From Aldrovandia affinis (taxonomy: Eukaryota; Chordata; Actinopteri; Notacanthiformes; Halosauridae), in assembly GCA_029706075.1 (NCBI GenBank), contig JAINUG010000140.1, forward strand, positions 536,001 to 600,000: DNA of 64,000 nt, read 5' to 3'. The notes under the pieces were generated by a model. That model searched no databases. It saw only the letters and a program-made list of their open reading frames with translations, and was not told the DNA's origin. Shown here piece after piece: positions 12,101 through 23,287 of this stretch. Positions within the stretch are counted from its first letter, which is position 1. Each line of letters opens with the position of its first letter. The translations under genes and the position numbers were made by a program.

Positions 12101-12206
12101 GCACCGCTGCAGGGTGCCGGGCTGTGACACCACCTTCAGCTCGCTGAGGAGCAGGAACCGGCACAGCCAGAACCCCAACCTGCACCGGAACCTGACCGGG
12201 ACCTGA
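7191..12206 (+). CDS. bnc1: Basonuclin-1, zinc-finger transcription factor (5' coding exon missing)
   Basis: Basonuclins are nuclear zinc-finger regulators; BNC1 acts in epithelial and germ cells. Exons: 7191-7293 (Cys-rich [11 protein letters not shown]...CEHCKHGW segment), 7675-7910 ([28 protein letters not shown]), 9280-11090 (QFLRFGET, first zinc-finger pair, NLS-like PKKKSRKSS), 11600-12206 (acidic run, last zinc-finger pair, stop). The phases are 1, 0 and 2 and agree at every junction. Synteny with hdgfl3 and btbd1 favours bnc1 over bnc2. Oddities: a frame change in a G-run at about 10036-10113, an 11-unit coding minisatellite, and loss of the second finger of the middle pair. The first coding exon (a few residues in relatives) was not found. 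Confidence 0.9.
7436..7670. repeat. (TG)n microsatellite before the second bnc1 acceptor
   Basis: TG array with tctg and ttgg interruptions, running to within about 5 bp of the acceptor at 7674. It creates spurious Cys/Val-only open frames. Confidence 0.9.
7675..7910 (+). CDS. bnc1: bnc1 exon: conserved N-terminal domain
   Basis: 236 bp from ggcag to gtgagc, encoding 78 residues that include [36 protein letters not shown] and [14 protein letters not shown], the most conserved block of the basonuclin family. The acceptor follows a long TG array. Confidence 0.92.
7966..8190. mobile_element. MITE-like repeat with internal TG array (copy 1, truncated)
   Basis: Shares cccactcaaatcaaatctcc and taacacgttttgttgccag with 20950-21395 and 31305-31677; the internal (TG)n is followed by gaacagccgtggcagg. 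The right end is missing here. Confidence 0.7.
8460..8820. promoter_or_regulatory. Candidate conserved non-coding element in a bnc1 intron
   Basis: A roughly 360-bp non-repetitive, CpG-containing block in an otherwise repetitive intron (7911-9279), with no convincing exon. Called only because it has the complexity of selected sequence; cross-species alignment would decide. Confidence 0.25.
8978..9279. repeat. (TG)n/(TATG)n microsatellite up to the third bnc1 acceptor
   Basis: About 300 bp of TG with TATA-type interruptions ends directly at the acceptor gtgtag before 9280. The long minus-strand Thr/His frames over it are artefacts. Confidence 0.9.
9280..11090 (+). CDS. bnc1: bnc1 large exon: first zinc-finger pair, NLS, coding repeats; frame break
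   Basis: Starts after a TG-rich tract ending gtgtag and ends at acacag/gtgaga. Frame 1 encodes [18 protein letters not shown], a Ser/Pro-rich stretch and the first C2H2 pair (9865-10035: [18 protein letters not shown]...[19 protein letters not shown]). Basonuclin similarity then resumes one frame over ([28 protein letters not shown]), so one base appears missing or two extra in the poly-G region 10036-10113. Sequencing or assembly error is the simplest cause; a true frameshift is possible. The exon ends in a single degenerate finger (CEICSGTF...EAHRC). Confidence 0.85.
10438..10812 (+). repeat. bnc1: Coding minisatellite in bnc1 (11 units of [11 protein letters not shown])
   Basis: Eleven tandem units of 33, 36 or 39 bp encode [11 protein letters not shown] variants. 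All length variants are multiples of three, so the frame is kept. Units 2-4 are identical, indicating recent expansion. The known basonuclins I can compare have no such block here. Confidence 0.9.
11205..11540 (+). repeat. Family A SINE in bnc1 intron
   Basis: 5'-truncated copy (starts at ggttccattccaccggcc), occupying most of the 509-bp intron 11091-11599. Confidence 0.8.
11600..12206 (+). CDS. bnc1: bnc1 last exon: acidic run and C-terminal zinc-finger pair
   Basis: Begins after aaccttcag in phase 2 and ends at tga 12204-12206. It encodes an acidic run (about 15 Glu/Asp residues, 11794-11845), the family motif VLDLSATS, the Ser-rich WDSDG region and the final C2H2 pair [18 protein letters not shown]...[19 protein letters not shown] followed by SQNPNLH, as in other basonuclins. 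The end of this exon is the seed of a tandem repeat that continues past the stop. Confidence 0.9.
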
Positions 12207-12430
12207 CCAGGACCTGACCGGAACCTGACCGCAACCGGCACAGTCAGAACCCCAACCTGCACCGGGACCTGACCGGGACCACCACAGCCAGAACCCCAAC
12301 CTGCACCAACCTGACCTGACCAGGACCACCGGAACCTGACCGCAACCGGCACAGTCAGAACCCCAACCTGCACCGGGACCTGACCGGGACCACCACAGCC
12401 AGAACTCCAACCTGACCGGGACCACCACTG
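12135..12430 (+). repeat. Tandem repeats seeded by the bnc1 terminal codons
   Basis: Blocks such as cagaaccccaacctgcacc and acctgaccgggacc, which encode the terminal SQNPNLH...LTGT residues, recur about four times after the stop codon at 12204-12206. The 3' UTR start is therefore a minisatellite derived from coding sequence. Confidence 0.85.
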
Positions 12431-12535
12431 CGACCCGCGACCCAGGATGGCAAGGCCAGCCCACTCACAACGGTCACGGTCTCCACGCCTGAACCCTGCG
12501 CCCAGCGACCCGGCGGGAGACTCGCCCGTTACGAA

Positions 12536-12955
12536 CATGAATGAATGAATGAACATTGGATTTATATAGCGCTTTCTTTTTCCCCAAGGAACTCAAAGGC
12601 AACTCACCTCAATCAGCACCAATGTGTAGCACCCACCTGGGTGAACGTGACGGCAGCCATAGTGCGCCAGTACAAACTCACTACACATCAGATATACAGT
12701 GGAGATGCCAGGAGGGAGAGAATGAATGAAATCCATGTGTATATATATATATATATAGTCTTGGTTGGGAATTTGGCCAGAACACCGGGTTAACATCCTA
12801 CTCTTTTTCAAAAAGCACCATGTGATATTTTATGACCACAGAGAGTCAGGACCTCGGTTTTTACCGTCTCATCCAATGACGGACATGTAGTCCCGTGGGA
12901 TCCAATCCACAACCTTGGCATTGCCAGTGCCATGCTCTACCTGCTGAGCTACAAC
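12536..12955 (-). repeat. tRNA-derived SINE, family D (long composite copy)
   Basis: On the minus strand: tRNA-like head (gtagctcagcaggtagagca and B box ggttgtggattggatcc), then a body with cagagagtcaggacctcgg on the plus strand and an end with ggatttatatagcgctttc. Matches 57005-57370 along its length and 55192-55405 in its head. Confidence 0.75.
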
Positions 12956-13334
12956 ACTGGTTACAAACATGAGATAATAAACGAAACTGCACGAATCACA
13001 AAGATATCTACAAGAAAGACAAGAAAAAGAAATTTCTCTCTGTGTTGCAGCCTCTAAGGACTGTTCCGTTCTGCCCGATCGGTATAAAAAGGACATTTTG
13101 CTGGACATCCTTATACTTGCATTGGCTGCGTTCTTCGTTGACCCAAAAGTGTTTGTTTGCTTGTCAAAGTGTTTTTCGTTCAGTTACATTTCCAGTTGAA
13201 GAAGCCTTTATCAGAAGCAAACCGATAGCTAGACGGGTTCAGGGGTGGAGTGAACAGGTTTCTCACCTCAGTCGCACAAGTGTTCACTTTAACTGTGACT
13301 GTTTAAGGTAAAAGATTAGGTTTTTAACAATTTG

Positions 13335-13705
13335 TATTTGTTTCCGATTTTTTCTCTGTTTTTCTCCCAATTTAGTAGCTAATTACACCCTCTATTGATT
13401 CTGATTTATCCTCCCCACACGAGTCCACCGCTCCTCTCTATGAGGCAAGCTAATTCTCCAAGGGCAGAATTCCTTCGAGACTGAATTCACCCACCCACAT
13501 ACATGCTTCACGGCGGACCCGAGCTGGCTTACTCCCCCCCCCCCCGGGGTGGACAGCCAAACGCCGCCCCCGATCGGGGCTGATGACCAGGGCCAGTCTG
13601 GTAGAGACGGGTTTCGAACCGCGTCCCTGACAGGCAGCGCACACCGTATCGGACCACCCAAGATACAGTGCGTTAGACCACTACGCTATCCGCCGCTCCT
13701 AAAAG
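13335..13705 (-). repeat. Family B SINE
   Basis: Minus-strand copy with head at about 13690 and an A/T-rich tail matching tttctcccaatttagtagc. Confidence 0.8.
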
Positions 13706-14083
13706 GCAAGTTTAACAGTGGTTGCTTCAGGTAAAGGACCGTCAGAAATACTCAGGGCTCATTTCCCTTCTCCTTGTACATTTATCTGAGTATAATTTGC
13801 ATGTGTTATGAACCTACCCTTTAATAATGAATACTGGAACATGTGATATCTGAGCCCCTCCCTCCTCCTTTATAAGAGCTTTCTGCCAGACCTGTGTGGA
13901 CACCTACAGCACAACCCAGCACATACACATCCCTCGTCACCCTGTGTCTTACATTTCAAACATCTGCTGTACAAACAAACACAGGATTTAAGATTCCCTC
14001 CTCAATTAGCTTTCACTTCTAACTTTGTCCCTGTAAACTGAAGTAATCGACTCATGAAAACGGACAGCGATGCTCTAGGCCAG

Positions 14084-14992
14084 TGGTTCCCAACCTCAGT
14101 CCTGGCGGCCCACAATGTGTGTGCTGGTTTACACTGTGTCTGTGCTGGTTTACACTATGTGTGTGCTGGTTTACACTGTGTGTGTGCATTTTTACATTTA
14201 CATTTTAGGCATTTAGCAGATGCTCTTATCCAGAGCGACTTACACAGTTTACATTTCTTTACATACAATCCATTTTTACAGCTGGATATTTACTGAAGCA
14301 ATTCAGGTTAAGTACCTTGCTCAAGGGTACAACGGCAGTGCTCCACCTGGGAATTGAACCAGCAACCTCTAGGTTACAAGTCCAGTTCCCTAACCATTAC
14401 ACTGCTGTAATGGTTTACACTGTGTGTGCTGGTTTACACTGTGTGTGTGCTGGTTTACACTATTTGTGTGCTGGTTTACACTGTGTGTGCTGGTTTACAC
14501 TATGTGTGCTGGTTTTGTTCCAACCATAATTGCAGCCTCTCTATTGTAACTAGCTGTTAATTGTTCTTAATTAGACACTTTTATTTTCTATTAAATCATG
14601 ATTTACTCTCTTAAGGTCACGTCAGAAATATCTATGAATGCCATGAACAATAAATGCCCCATGTTCACATCCCAGGACATTTTATCAGTCACTATTGCTC
14701 TCATTTTCCGTAATGTGCTGTATGACACATGATTCCTTTAAAAAGGGGGTTACATATTTTAATTTTGATAGTGAACAGCTGGTCACCGAAACCATTTGTG
14801 GAAAATGAAGAATTCAATGACAGAGCAATTGGCAACAAGCCAAACCTGCATTGTGTTCAAATAAGTTTAAAGAAAAAATGATGGTAGAACTTACACAGAT
14901 GTTTTCAACAACCTTCATTGATCAAGAGACCGGCAGTAACAAAAACCAGCGCACACAGGGGGGACCAGGATCGAGGTTGGGAACCACTGCTC
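14084..14992. mobile_element. hAT-like non-autonomous element with nested minisatellite and SINE
   Basis: Terminal inverted repeats cagtggttcccaacctcag at the left and ggttgggaaccactg at the right; flanking octamers ctctaggc and ctcgaggt could be a decayed 8-bp target duplication. Inside, a 20-bp ctggtttacactgtgtgtg minisatellite is split by a family E SINE at 14193-14408. No transposase. Confidence 0.7.
14193..14408 (-). repeat. Family E tRNA-derived SINE
   Basis: Minus strand reads a tRNA-like head (agtgtaatggttaggg, ggttgctggttcaattccc) and the tail gagcgtctgctaaatgcc. Other copies: 35020-35215, 39055-39262, 48684-48910, 51770-51965, 53308-53512. Confidence 0.8.
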
Positions 14993-15654
14993 GAGGTGTT
15001 TGACATCCCAGGCCTTGCGGTTCTAAATGTCTTTGTGTCAAATCGTGTAAGTGTTGAGCGATGGCTGAGTGAGCTGTGGTTTTATTACTCTACGTCTCTC
15101 TCCTGGTCCTTTTCCAGTTTGCCTTTTGGAAAGTTGAATTTTACCAAATTTGAAATTGACCAAAGATCATCTCATGTTGGATGTGTACAAGACATCTTCT
15201 CATTTCAGATCAGCAGAATTAAACTTTTGCTGTTTGGGCTCTTGTTCTTTTAAATGTTCTCGAGGCCACTGAGAATCCTGTTTGTGACTAAAATCAGTGT
15301 TTGGACTTTACTTTTGTTCAAGCAGTTCTGAACTGTAAATTATTGAAAGAATTATATATATATTTTTAAATGTTTTTATATAAACAAAGTGATATGACAA
15401 TCGTAACTAAACCGTTCAGCATTGTTAACTGTTCCAAGCACTGAAACATTCTGTTCTTGTCGTGACCTTTGCAGATGAGAAATGTAAATGTAAACAGTAG
15501 TTTTACAAATATTGTAATGTGACATGGTCATAAGCATGACATTACAGCTTATAACCAATGCCATAACACTCATAATATATATATTGGGAATTTTACTCAA
15601 TAGATTCGAAATAATTGATTCAAAATGATCTGCGTACATTATTTTGTAAAAAAT

Positions 15655-16005
15655 TATTTCAGATTTTCTCCCATTTTCTCCCAGTTTAGTAGCCAATTAT
15701 TCCCTCTCTTTTCATGTCAATCCCCCCCTCGTATTGTGAGTTCGCTGCCGTAGCCCTGAGACCGGCAGTGACAAAGGTGATGTATCGTCTCCTCCGAGCT
15801 GGCACTCGCCAAGCCGTCGACTGTAACTCTACAGTTAGCTAGTTACTCCAGAGCCACTGCTATACGCAGCGAGCTCATATCGGCTTCCCTCCCCCCTCCC
15901 TAGTGGCACTCCTGGCCAGAGCCGATGCTGGCATGGTCGGTGGAATCGAACCCCAGTCGCAGTGGCCAGCATCGAACGTAAGCGCTAGACCACCCGGGAG
16001 GCCCA
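15655..16005 (-). repeat. Family A SINE
   Basis: Nearly full-length minus-strand copy with head ggcctcccgggtggtctag near 16003. Confidence 0.8.
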
Positions 16006-16389
16006 CGTCTGACATTGGTTATAAGCCGTAGGACACTGTCATGACTGGTTTTGACTGATTTTGACAGATGTTATACTCTTACCATTGTACAATAATGGCA
16101 TCCATGCCAGAGTGGATACAATAGCATTAACATGGTACTACACTAGAGTTTTAACACTGAGAATAACACAGGCCATTACAGTTTGGGTAAAAGCACCACT
16201 GAAGGAGCTCTATTTTCAGGTGCATTGCAGTATTGATGTGATTTTAAAAATACCGGATAGACAAAATCACATCCCTCGCCAGTGGAAGAGAGATCGGTCT
16301 GACCCGCCGCGCCTCGTGGCGAGGCGTTCTTTCTGATGTTTCTCTCCGGTGCTGATGAGTTCTGTACGAGAACGTCACGCCGCACACGG

Positions 16390-16615
16390 TTTATGTTACT
16401 GTGTGATAGGAATAATTTGTACCCTGAAAGAAACCAAAAACTATTCTACTGTAACAGGCTGCGAGAGCTTCATGTTGGATGTACTAAATCTTTGTACGGC
16501 TCTTCTGAAAGGGTCATGGATTTAAAACAATCACCAAAAAACATCTCTGAGGCCAATATTTCATCAAGCTTTTGCTGGTTTGGCCTTTTCTATGCACTAG
16601 GCAAACCGTAACATG
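16390..16615 (+). repeat. Dispersed repeat, inverted partner of 20325-20545
   Basis: About 220 bp (including tcatcaagcttttgctggtt and catgttggatgtactaaatc) recur in reverse complement at 20325-20545. Identity unknown; the pair brackets several elements and could be the ends of one large interrupted transposon. Confidence 0.75.
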
Positions 16616-16925
16616 ATTCATATTTGTCTGCATGTATTGGCTTGGTTTCATATTCATATATTTCCGCTTGAGAATAATTTTTGAAAAGAATGTTTCATAT
16701 GCACAAAACCTATGTAGGAGATAAAATATTTGTACAAACCACATATTAATGCAAAAAAGTATGTAATTAAAGTGTTATAAAAAAACTAAATTATGTTGCG
16801 GTTGTGTATTTCTTACAGATTTGTGGTTTGAACTCTTGAAAATAATTTCACCCACTTGACACAACAAATAAATACAAACCTGATTTCTATGATAAACACA
16901 TTATTGGCATATATTCACTGGTCAA

Positions 16926-17556
16926 CACGATTTTTCTTGCATGGGGTTTTTCAGCGAATTCTAGCTAACTTTTAGGTGCTGAATCCAAATCTGGCATTAG
17001 TTTTCGCCTATCACATCAGGTTTTTGAACTATGAAAAATCATTATTTTTGAGAAAACAGCTATTTTACACTTGAAGTTGAAAAACACTGTTGCATTAGAA
17101 GATCGATAGATGCAAAACATTTTACAATGAAAGGTCCCTACTTCAATTACAATATTTAATTGTAAAACTTAGATTAGGTAGAGTCTTAACAGCAGATTAG
17201 GCAGAGTTTTCACAGCTGCAAATCACAAAAAACATAAACTTATGTAAAGCATGTTTTTATGACTTAAAACATTACATTTTTACATTTTAGTGGATAGCAT
17301 AAAAACATTTGTACAATTATTTTAAGGCCCTAAATGAAGTAGTTTTGGTGAGAATAATCAAGCTTTTGCTGTTTTATCCCCACCAAGATTGCCAGACTGG
17401 ATGGTCAACTTTTGTAAAATCCATGAATATAGAGCATAGATAGCACAAAAACTTGATGTGATAGAGCAAATCTGACCTCAGATTTGGATTCAGCAGCCCA
17501 CAATTAGCCAAAACCAGTTTCCAAAGTCCATGCAAGAAAAACATTTTTTTTGTAGA
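16926..17556. mobile_element. MITE with about 110-bp terminal inverted repeats
   Basis: The left end has tttttcttgcatgg, gctgaatccaaatctg and cctatcacatcagg. The right end has the same blocks in reverse complement and reverse order. The centre is AT-rich and non-coding. Confidence 0.75.
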
Positions 17557-17719
17557 CCAGTGTTATTATTATATTATATAATATTCTTATATTACATTAA
17601 AGTTTGCTCCAGTCGATGGGCTGCAGTGAGCCAGTTGAATCTGGCCGGCTGAGCGAGAGCAGATGAAGGGTTAAAGAGAGGAATGACCTCTGACCTCGTG
17701 GAGCCTCAGGTCCAGTGAG

Positions 17720-18104
17720 TGTGTGTGCGTGAGTTTGTGTGTGTGTGTGTGTGTGTGTGTTTACAGTGGGGCTGTTAGGCCAGTGAGTGACCTCAGGTCA
17801 TACTCTATAAACTCCGACAGCTGTCTAGTCCACACACACTCACACACACTCACACACGCTCACACACGCCACACACACTCCCATACACACACACACACGC
17901 TCACACACACACACACACACTCACATGCTCACACACACACTCACACGCTCACACACACTCCCCCCACACACACACACACACACGTGCAAACTCACACACA
18001 CACACTCCACTGGGAGAGCACTACAGCTGAACTCTTTACATAACACAGCGGCACAGAGCAGAACACCAGCGCGGTGTGCGTTTGCACAGGGGCACTTACT
18101 CACA

Positions 18105-18179
<75 letters not shown>

Positions 18180-18245
18180 ACACAGACACACACACAGACA
18201 CACACACCACTCTCTCACACACACACGCACTCACACTCACAGCCT
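17720..18245. repeat. (TG)/(CA)n microsatellite cluster
   Basis: TG block at 17720-17762, then several CA blocks to 18245, separated by short unique segments. Confidence 0.9.
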
Positions 18246-18404
18246 GAGAAGTGAACCCCGCTGAGTGGCCCTAAGTGTTCACTCAGCACACAGGGAAAAC
18301 AAGTCTAAAGAGAGGGTTTTATTTCCATTAGTCCTGAGCAAGGTGCGCATTTCAAACAAGGGTACATGTACATACGCACAACAACCTCTCACTAACCATG
18401 TTTT

Positions 18405-18903
18405 TGTGTGGTTCTGTGTGGCTCAGTAGGTAGAGCGTGGTTCTGTGTGTCTCAGGTAGAGCATGGTTCTGTGTGGCTCAGTAGGTAGAGCGTGGTTCTG
18501 TGTGTCTCAGTAGGTAGGGCGTGGTTCTGTGTGGCTCAGTAGGTAGAGCGTGGTTCTGTGTGGCTCAGTAGGTAGAGCGTGGTTCTGTGTGGCTCAGTAG
18601 GTAGAGCGTGGTTCTGTGTGGCTCAGTAGGTAGAGCGTGGTTCTGTGTGGCTCAGTAGGTAGAGTGTGGTTCTGTGTGGCTCAGTGGGTAGAGCGTGGTT
18701 CTGTGTGGCTCAGTAGGTAGAGCGTGGTTCTGTGTGCCTCAGTAGGTAGAGCGTGGTTCTGTGTGTCTCAGTAGGTAGAGCATGGTGTTGACAATGCTTA
18801 GGTTGTGGGTTCAATTCCCATTGGCACCACATATACTGAAAAATATATGCATTCACTACTGTAAGTCACTTTGGATAAAAGAGTCTGCTAAATGGCATAT
18901 ACA
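18405..18903 (+). repeat. tRNA SINE with about 13 tandem A-box units (family C, most complete)
   Basis: About 13 copies of the 29-bp A-box unit (18408-18785), then the B-box segment gggttcaattcccattgg and a tail with aagtcactttggataaaag and ctgctaaatgg. It shows the full architecture: A-box array, one B box, SINE tail. Confidence 0.88.
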
Positions 18904-19845
18904 GTGGGTTTGGAAAGTATTCAGACCCCCTTTTCAGACCTTTATGGTAGCACTTGGCATTCAGGCCAAAAATTTCAATTTGTGTCTCATCAGACCGGAT
19001 AATCTTTTTCCTGATGCTCTTAGAGTCCTTTAAGTACCATTTGGCAAACTCCAGGTGGGCTGTCATATGCCTTTCACTCAGAAGTAGCTTCCGTCTAGCC
19101 ACTACCATAAAGGTCTGATTGATGGGAGTGCTGCAGAGATGTTTGTCCTTCTACCAGGTTCTCCCATCGCTGCAGAGGAACTCTGAAGCTCTCTTAGAGT
19201 GGCCATTGGGTTCTTGGTCACCTCCTGACCATGTCCCTTCTTGCCCGGTTACTTAGTTTGGCCAGACGGCCAGCTCTAAGAAGAGTTGTGGTGGTTTCAA
19301 ACGTATTCCATTTCACAATGATGGAGCCCACTGTTCTCCTGGGTGCTTTCAATGCTTTAGCAATGTTTTTATACCCTTCCCCAGATCTATGCCTCAACAC
19401 AATTCTATCTCGGAGGTCTATGGAGAGTTCCTAGGACTTCTTGGCTTGGTTTTTACTCTGACATGCACTGTCAACTGTGGGACCTTACATAGACAGGTGT
19501 GTGCCTTTCCAAATCAAGTCCAATCAATATAATTAAGCACAGCTGGACTCCAATGAAGGTGTAGGCCCATCTCAAGGATGATCAGAAGAATTGGACAGCA
19601 CCTGAGTTAAATATACAAGTGTCACAGCAAAGGGTCTGAATACTTATGGCCATGTGATATTTCAGTGTTTATTTTGTAATAAATCTGCAAAAATTTCTAC
19701 AAGTCTGTGTTTTTCGGACAATATTGGGTGCTGTGTGTGCATGAACGAGGAAAAAAATTAAATTAATTGATTTTAGCAAATGGCTGCAATATGACAAAGA
19801 GTGAAAAATTTAAGGGGGTCCGAATACTTTCCGAACCCACTGTAT
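18903..19845 (-). pseudogene. Tc1/mariner element with broken transposase
   Basis: Terminal inverted repeats gtgggtttggaaagtattc (left) and gaatactttccgaacccac (right) bound about 940 bp. The minus strand retains helix-turn-helix-like codons at 19218-19400 (GEGYKNIAKALKAPRRTVGS) and a C-terminal fragment at 18950-19108. The segments are out of frame and internally deleted, so no active enzyme is encoded. Confidence 0.85.
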
Positions 19846-20324
19846 TATATTATGTAAATAACTTTTTTTTTTTTTTAAAGGATAAATATAATATGGAGGA
19901 GAGTAAGAGTCCTGGCCGTCGTTGCCCTTCTGTGACAAGGCAGGGCTCTGGCTTCCTGTACAGCACGTGTTCACAGACACCGCGAGTGGCGGCCATATTG
20001 GACTGCGGCCACAATGTGGAGTAGGAGGACAGGGAGCGGATCGTTTAGCAGGGGGGTTCAGTATTTAACCTGTTCTTTAGATCAAGGAACACACTTTACA
20101 TAAAAGCACACAACAACAGTCATCTCCAACCAATCCATCTCCAACTACAAACTGTTAAAACATAGAGACAATAAAAAATAAAAAATTCCCTGCTGTACCG
20201 AGAACGTACCGAACCGTGATTTCTGTGTACCATTACACCCCTAGTACCCACAAAGCCAAAGTCTCATGCCAGGACAAAGGAATGTGTATTTATTCCAATC
20301 AATTTAGTTAAGAGCACAATTAAA

Positions 20325-20545
20325 CATGTTACGGTTTGCCTAGTGCACAGAAAAGGCTAAACCAGCAAAAGCTTGATGAAATATTGGCCTCAGAGATGTT
20401 TTTTGGCGATTGTTTTAAATTCATTACCCTTGCAGAAGAGGCATACAAAGATTTAGTACATCCAACATGAAGCTCTCACAACCTGTTACAGTAGAATAGT
20501 TTTTGGTTTCTTTCAGGTTACAAATTCACACGATGTACAGTGAAA
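20325..20545 (-). repeat. Dispersed repeat, inverted partner of 16390-16615
   Basis: Reverse-complement copy, with about a dozen differences over 220 bp. Confidence 0.75.
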
Positions 20546-20949
20546 TACACTGTTTATACTGCGTGCCATTCATATCACACAAAGATCAAAATGTGTAGGC
20601 CAACTGAAAATATTTTTTTAAATGTTAGATAGTTACCTTGCGCGCCCCCTGTAGGACTCAAAATGAAGTCATTTCAAAAGCCACGACATCTTCATTGTTG
20701 AGATATAGCTCCCCCTTGTGACACACACTAATAGTGTAATTTAGGAAGAATGGAGAATGGCCTTGAGAAGCGCCACATTGAAAGTTCATTCCTCACAGTA
20801 AATCCAGGCCTATGTGAAATGATTTAAATGTACACGACGCCACGAAGATGGGATGTGAATTAAAGCAGTGAAGCACATTTCAAAAGAAGACTGCATTGAC
20901 GAAGAGGTTTAACAATAAACCTCGATTAAAAAAACTAGCAGATTTCCTA

Positions 20950-21395
<446 letters not shown>

Positions 21396-21725
21396 GAAAG
21401 TATTAACGGGGAGTATTAACGATCTGTATCCGCCTTCATAAAGCACTACAAGCTGTTATGAATGGTTCATAAATCATAAAGTAATATCGTGCGCGTGCCA
21501 TATGCGCTGTATACCTATCGGTTGGTGTTTTGGAGTGAAGTTACAACCGGCAATGGATTCAGGGAAATTGAGATATTTCAACTGACTACTGAAATTTCAT
21601 TGAAAAATAAATGATTGACTCGTTTAAAGCATAGCCTTATTACACATTATCAAATAGTAGATTAATGACATTATTATTTAAAGTTATATAATCTATATAA
21701 CTATATTAAATAAAAAAATATCATA

Positions 21726-23135
21726 CATGTACAGTAGTCTTTATTCACACCCTTGAAAAAGATGAACAAAAGAGATCGTATAAAATAAACTATATAGGTA
21801 ATGAGGTATATTTAATGCTAAAAAAAATCCAAACCTACAATACTAATACAATTGTTCAGAAAAACATCTTTTGTTTTATTCATATTTTTTTCCCAGAAAA
21901 CATCTGGATCACAGTTATTCATACCCCTAACCATTCTTTTAAATTCAATCCAACAAAAACAAACCTTCATAAATATACAACTTATTTGAAGTTCATTGGA
22001 AGGTTATGGAACTATACAGTGGCCTAAAAAAAGAGGGAATACAGGTTTGAAATACTGTGGTCAGCCATCATCATGGTGAAAGGCAAAGAACTCCCTGAAA
22101 ACATCAGACAAAAGGTTACCTACCTCAGGATATGGCTAGAAAAAAATAACTAAAAACGTAAAAACTGTTGTGTCACTGTTGTGTCAATTATTAGGACATT
22201 TAAGGCCACTGGAACAGTGACTAACCTGCCAGGTAGAGGATGCAAGTCTATCTTGCCCCCACGTGTAGTGAGACGGATAGTTAAACAGGCAAAAATAAGG
22301 GGCACAGTTCAAGATCTCCAAAACAACCTGGCATCATGGGGTTACAAGGTGTCCAAAGCTACCATTTGACGATGCCTACAAGACAGTGGCCTTTATGGCA
22401 GAGTTGCAAGAAGGAAGGCTCTTTTGAAGACAATTCGCAGAAAAAGGCGTCTTGAATTCATCAAACTACATCTGAACTACAATTGGAACCGTGTGGTCAG
22501 ATGAAACAAAAATCTAGCTTTTTGGACATGCACGTCAGCATTATGTTTGGCATCCAAAGAATGCAAGTAATGTTGAAAAGCACCTCATGCCTACGGTGAA
22601 ACATGGTGGTGGATCTTTAATGCTTTTGGGTTGTTTTGCATCCACAGGCCCTGGGGCCCTTATTAAAATAGATGGAACCATGAACTCCAACATGTACCAA
22701 TCTATTTTGTCCAAAAACCTTGCTCCCTCTGCCAGGAAGTTGCACCATGGCCACAGATGGACCTTCCAACAAGACAACGATCCCAAACATACATCCAAAC
22801 AAGGCCGAAATTACCATATATATTGGGGGGGACACATCCCCCCCAATATTCAGATATGCTCAAAATGTCCCCCCCAATATATAGCCTAGCTGATATAAAA
22901 AATATAAATAAATTGATTTGGTCCCCCCCAATGTTGACTCCATGGTTACGGCCTTGCATCCAAAGAAACTAAGAAATGGTTGACAGAGCACAAGATCAAT
23001 GTCCTGAGGTGGCCATCTCAGTCTCCAGACCTGAATCCAATTGAACATTTGTGGTTTGAACTCAAAAAAGCAATCCACAAATGTCAACCCAAGAATATGA
23101 AGGAACTAGAACAATTCTACATTTTGTGAGCATAC
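21726..23135 (+). pseudogene. Tc1-like transposase pseudogene with a nested insertion
   Basis: Plus strand holds a typical Tc1 series: KATGTVTNLPGRGCKSI (22200-22260), VVRRIVKQAKIRGTVQDLQ, a catalytic-region remnant about MPTVKHGGGSLMLLGCFAS (22587-22650), TFQQDNDPKHTSK, then WPSQSPDLNPIEHLWFELKK (about 23010-23070). Frameshifts and stops break it. It is further interrupted at 22805-22970 by a small element bounded by ttgggggggaca/tcccccccaa-type ends. Confidence 0.88.
22805..22970. mobile_element. Small palindromic MITE inserted in the Tc1 pseudogene
   Basis: Begins atatattgggggggacac and soon after reads catcccccccaatattc, with further ccccccaat blocks to 22935. Tc1 homology is continuous only if this block is removed. 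Confidence 0.65.
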
Positions 23136-23229
23136 CTCATTACTTATTTATGTTATATGAAAACAGAGTCTACTGTATATAATGATTTATAGATTAATAT
23201 TATGTACTTGTAAAATCAACATAATAATT

Positions 23230-23233
23230 ACAA

Positions 23234-23284
<51 letters not shown>
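23230..23284. repeat. (AT)n microsatellite
   Basis: Pure AT dinucleotide run of about 50 bp. The flanks 23285-23880 are AT-rich with no exon seen. Confidence 0.9.

Positions 23285-23287
<3 letters not shown>

Noticed and set aside
18408-18815. tRNA gene cluster
   Set aside because: Only the A-box half is repeated; a single B box follows, with a SINE tail.
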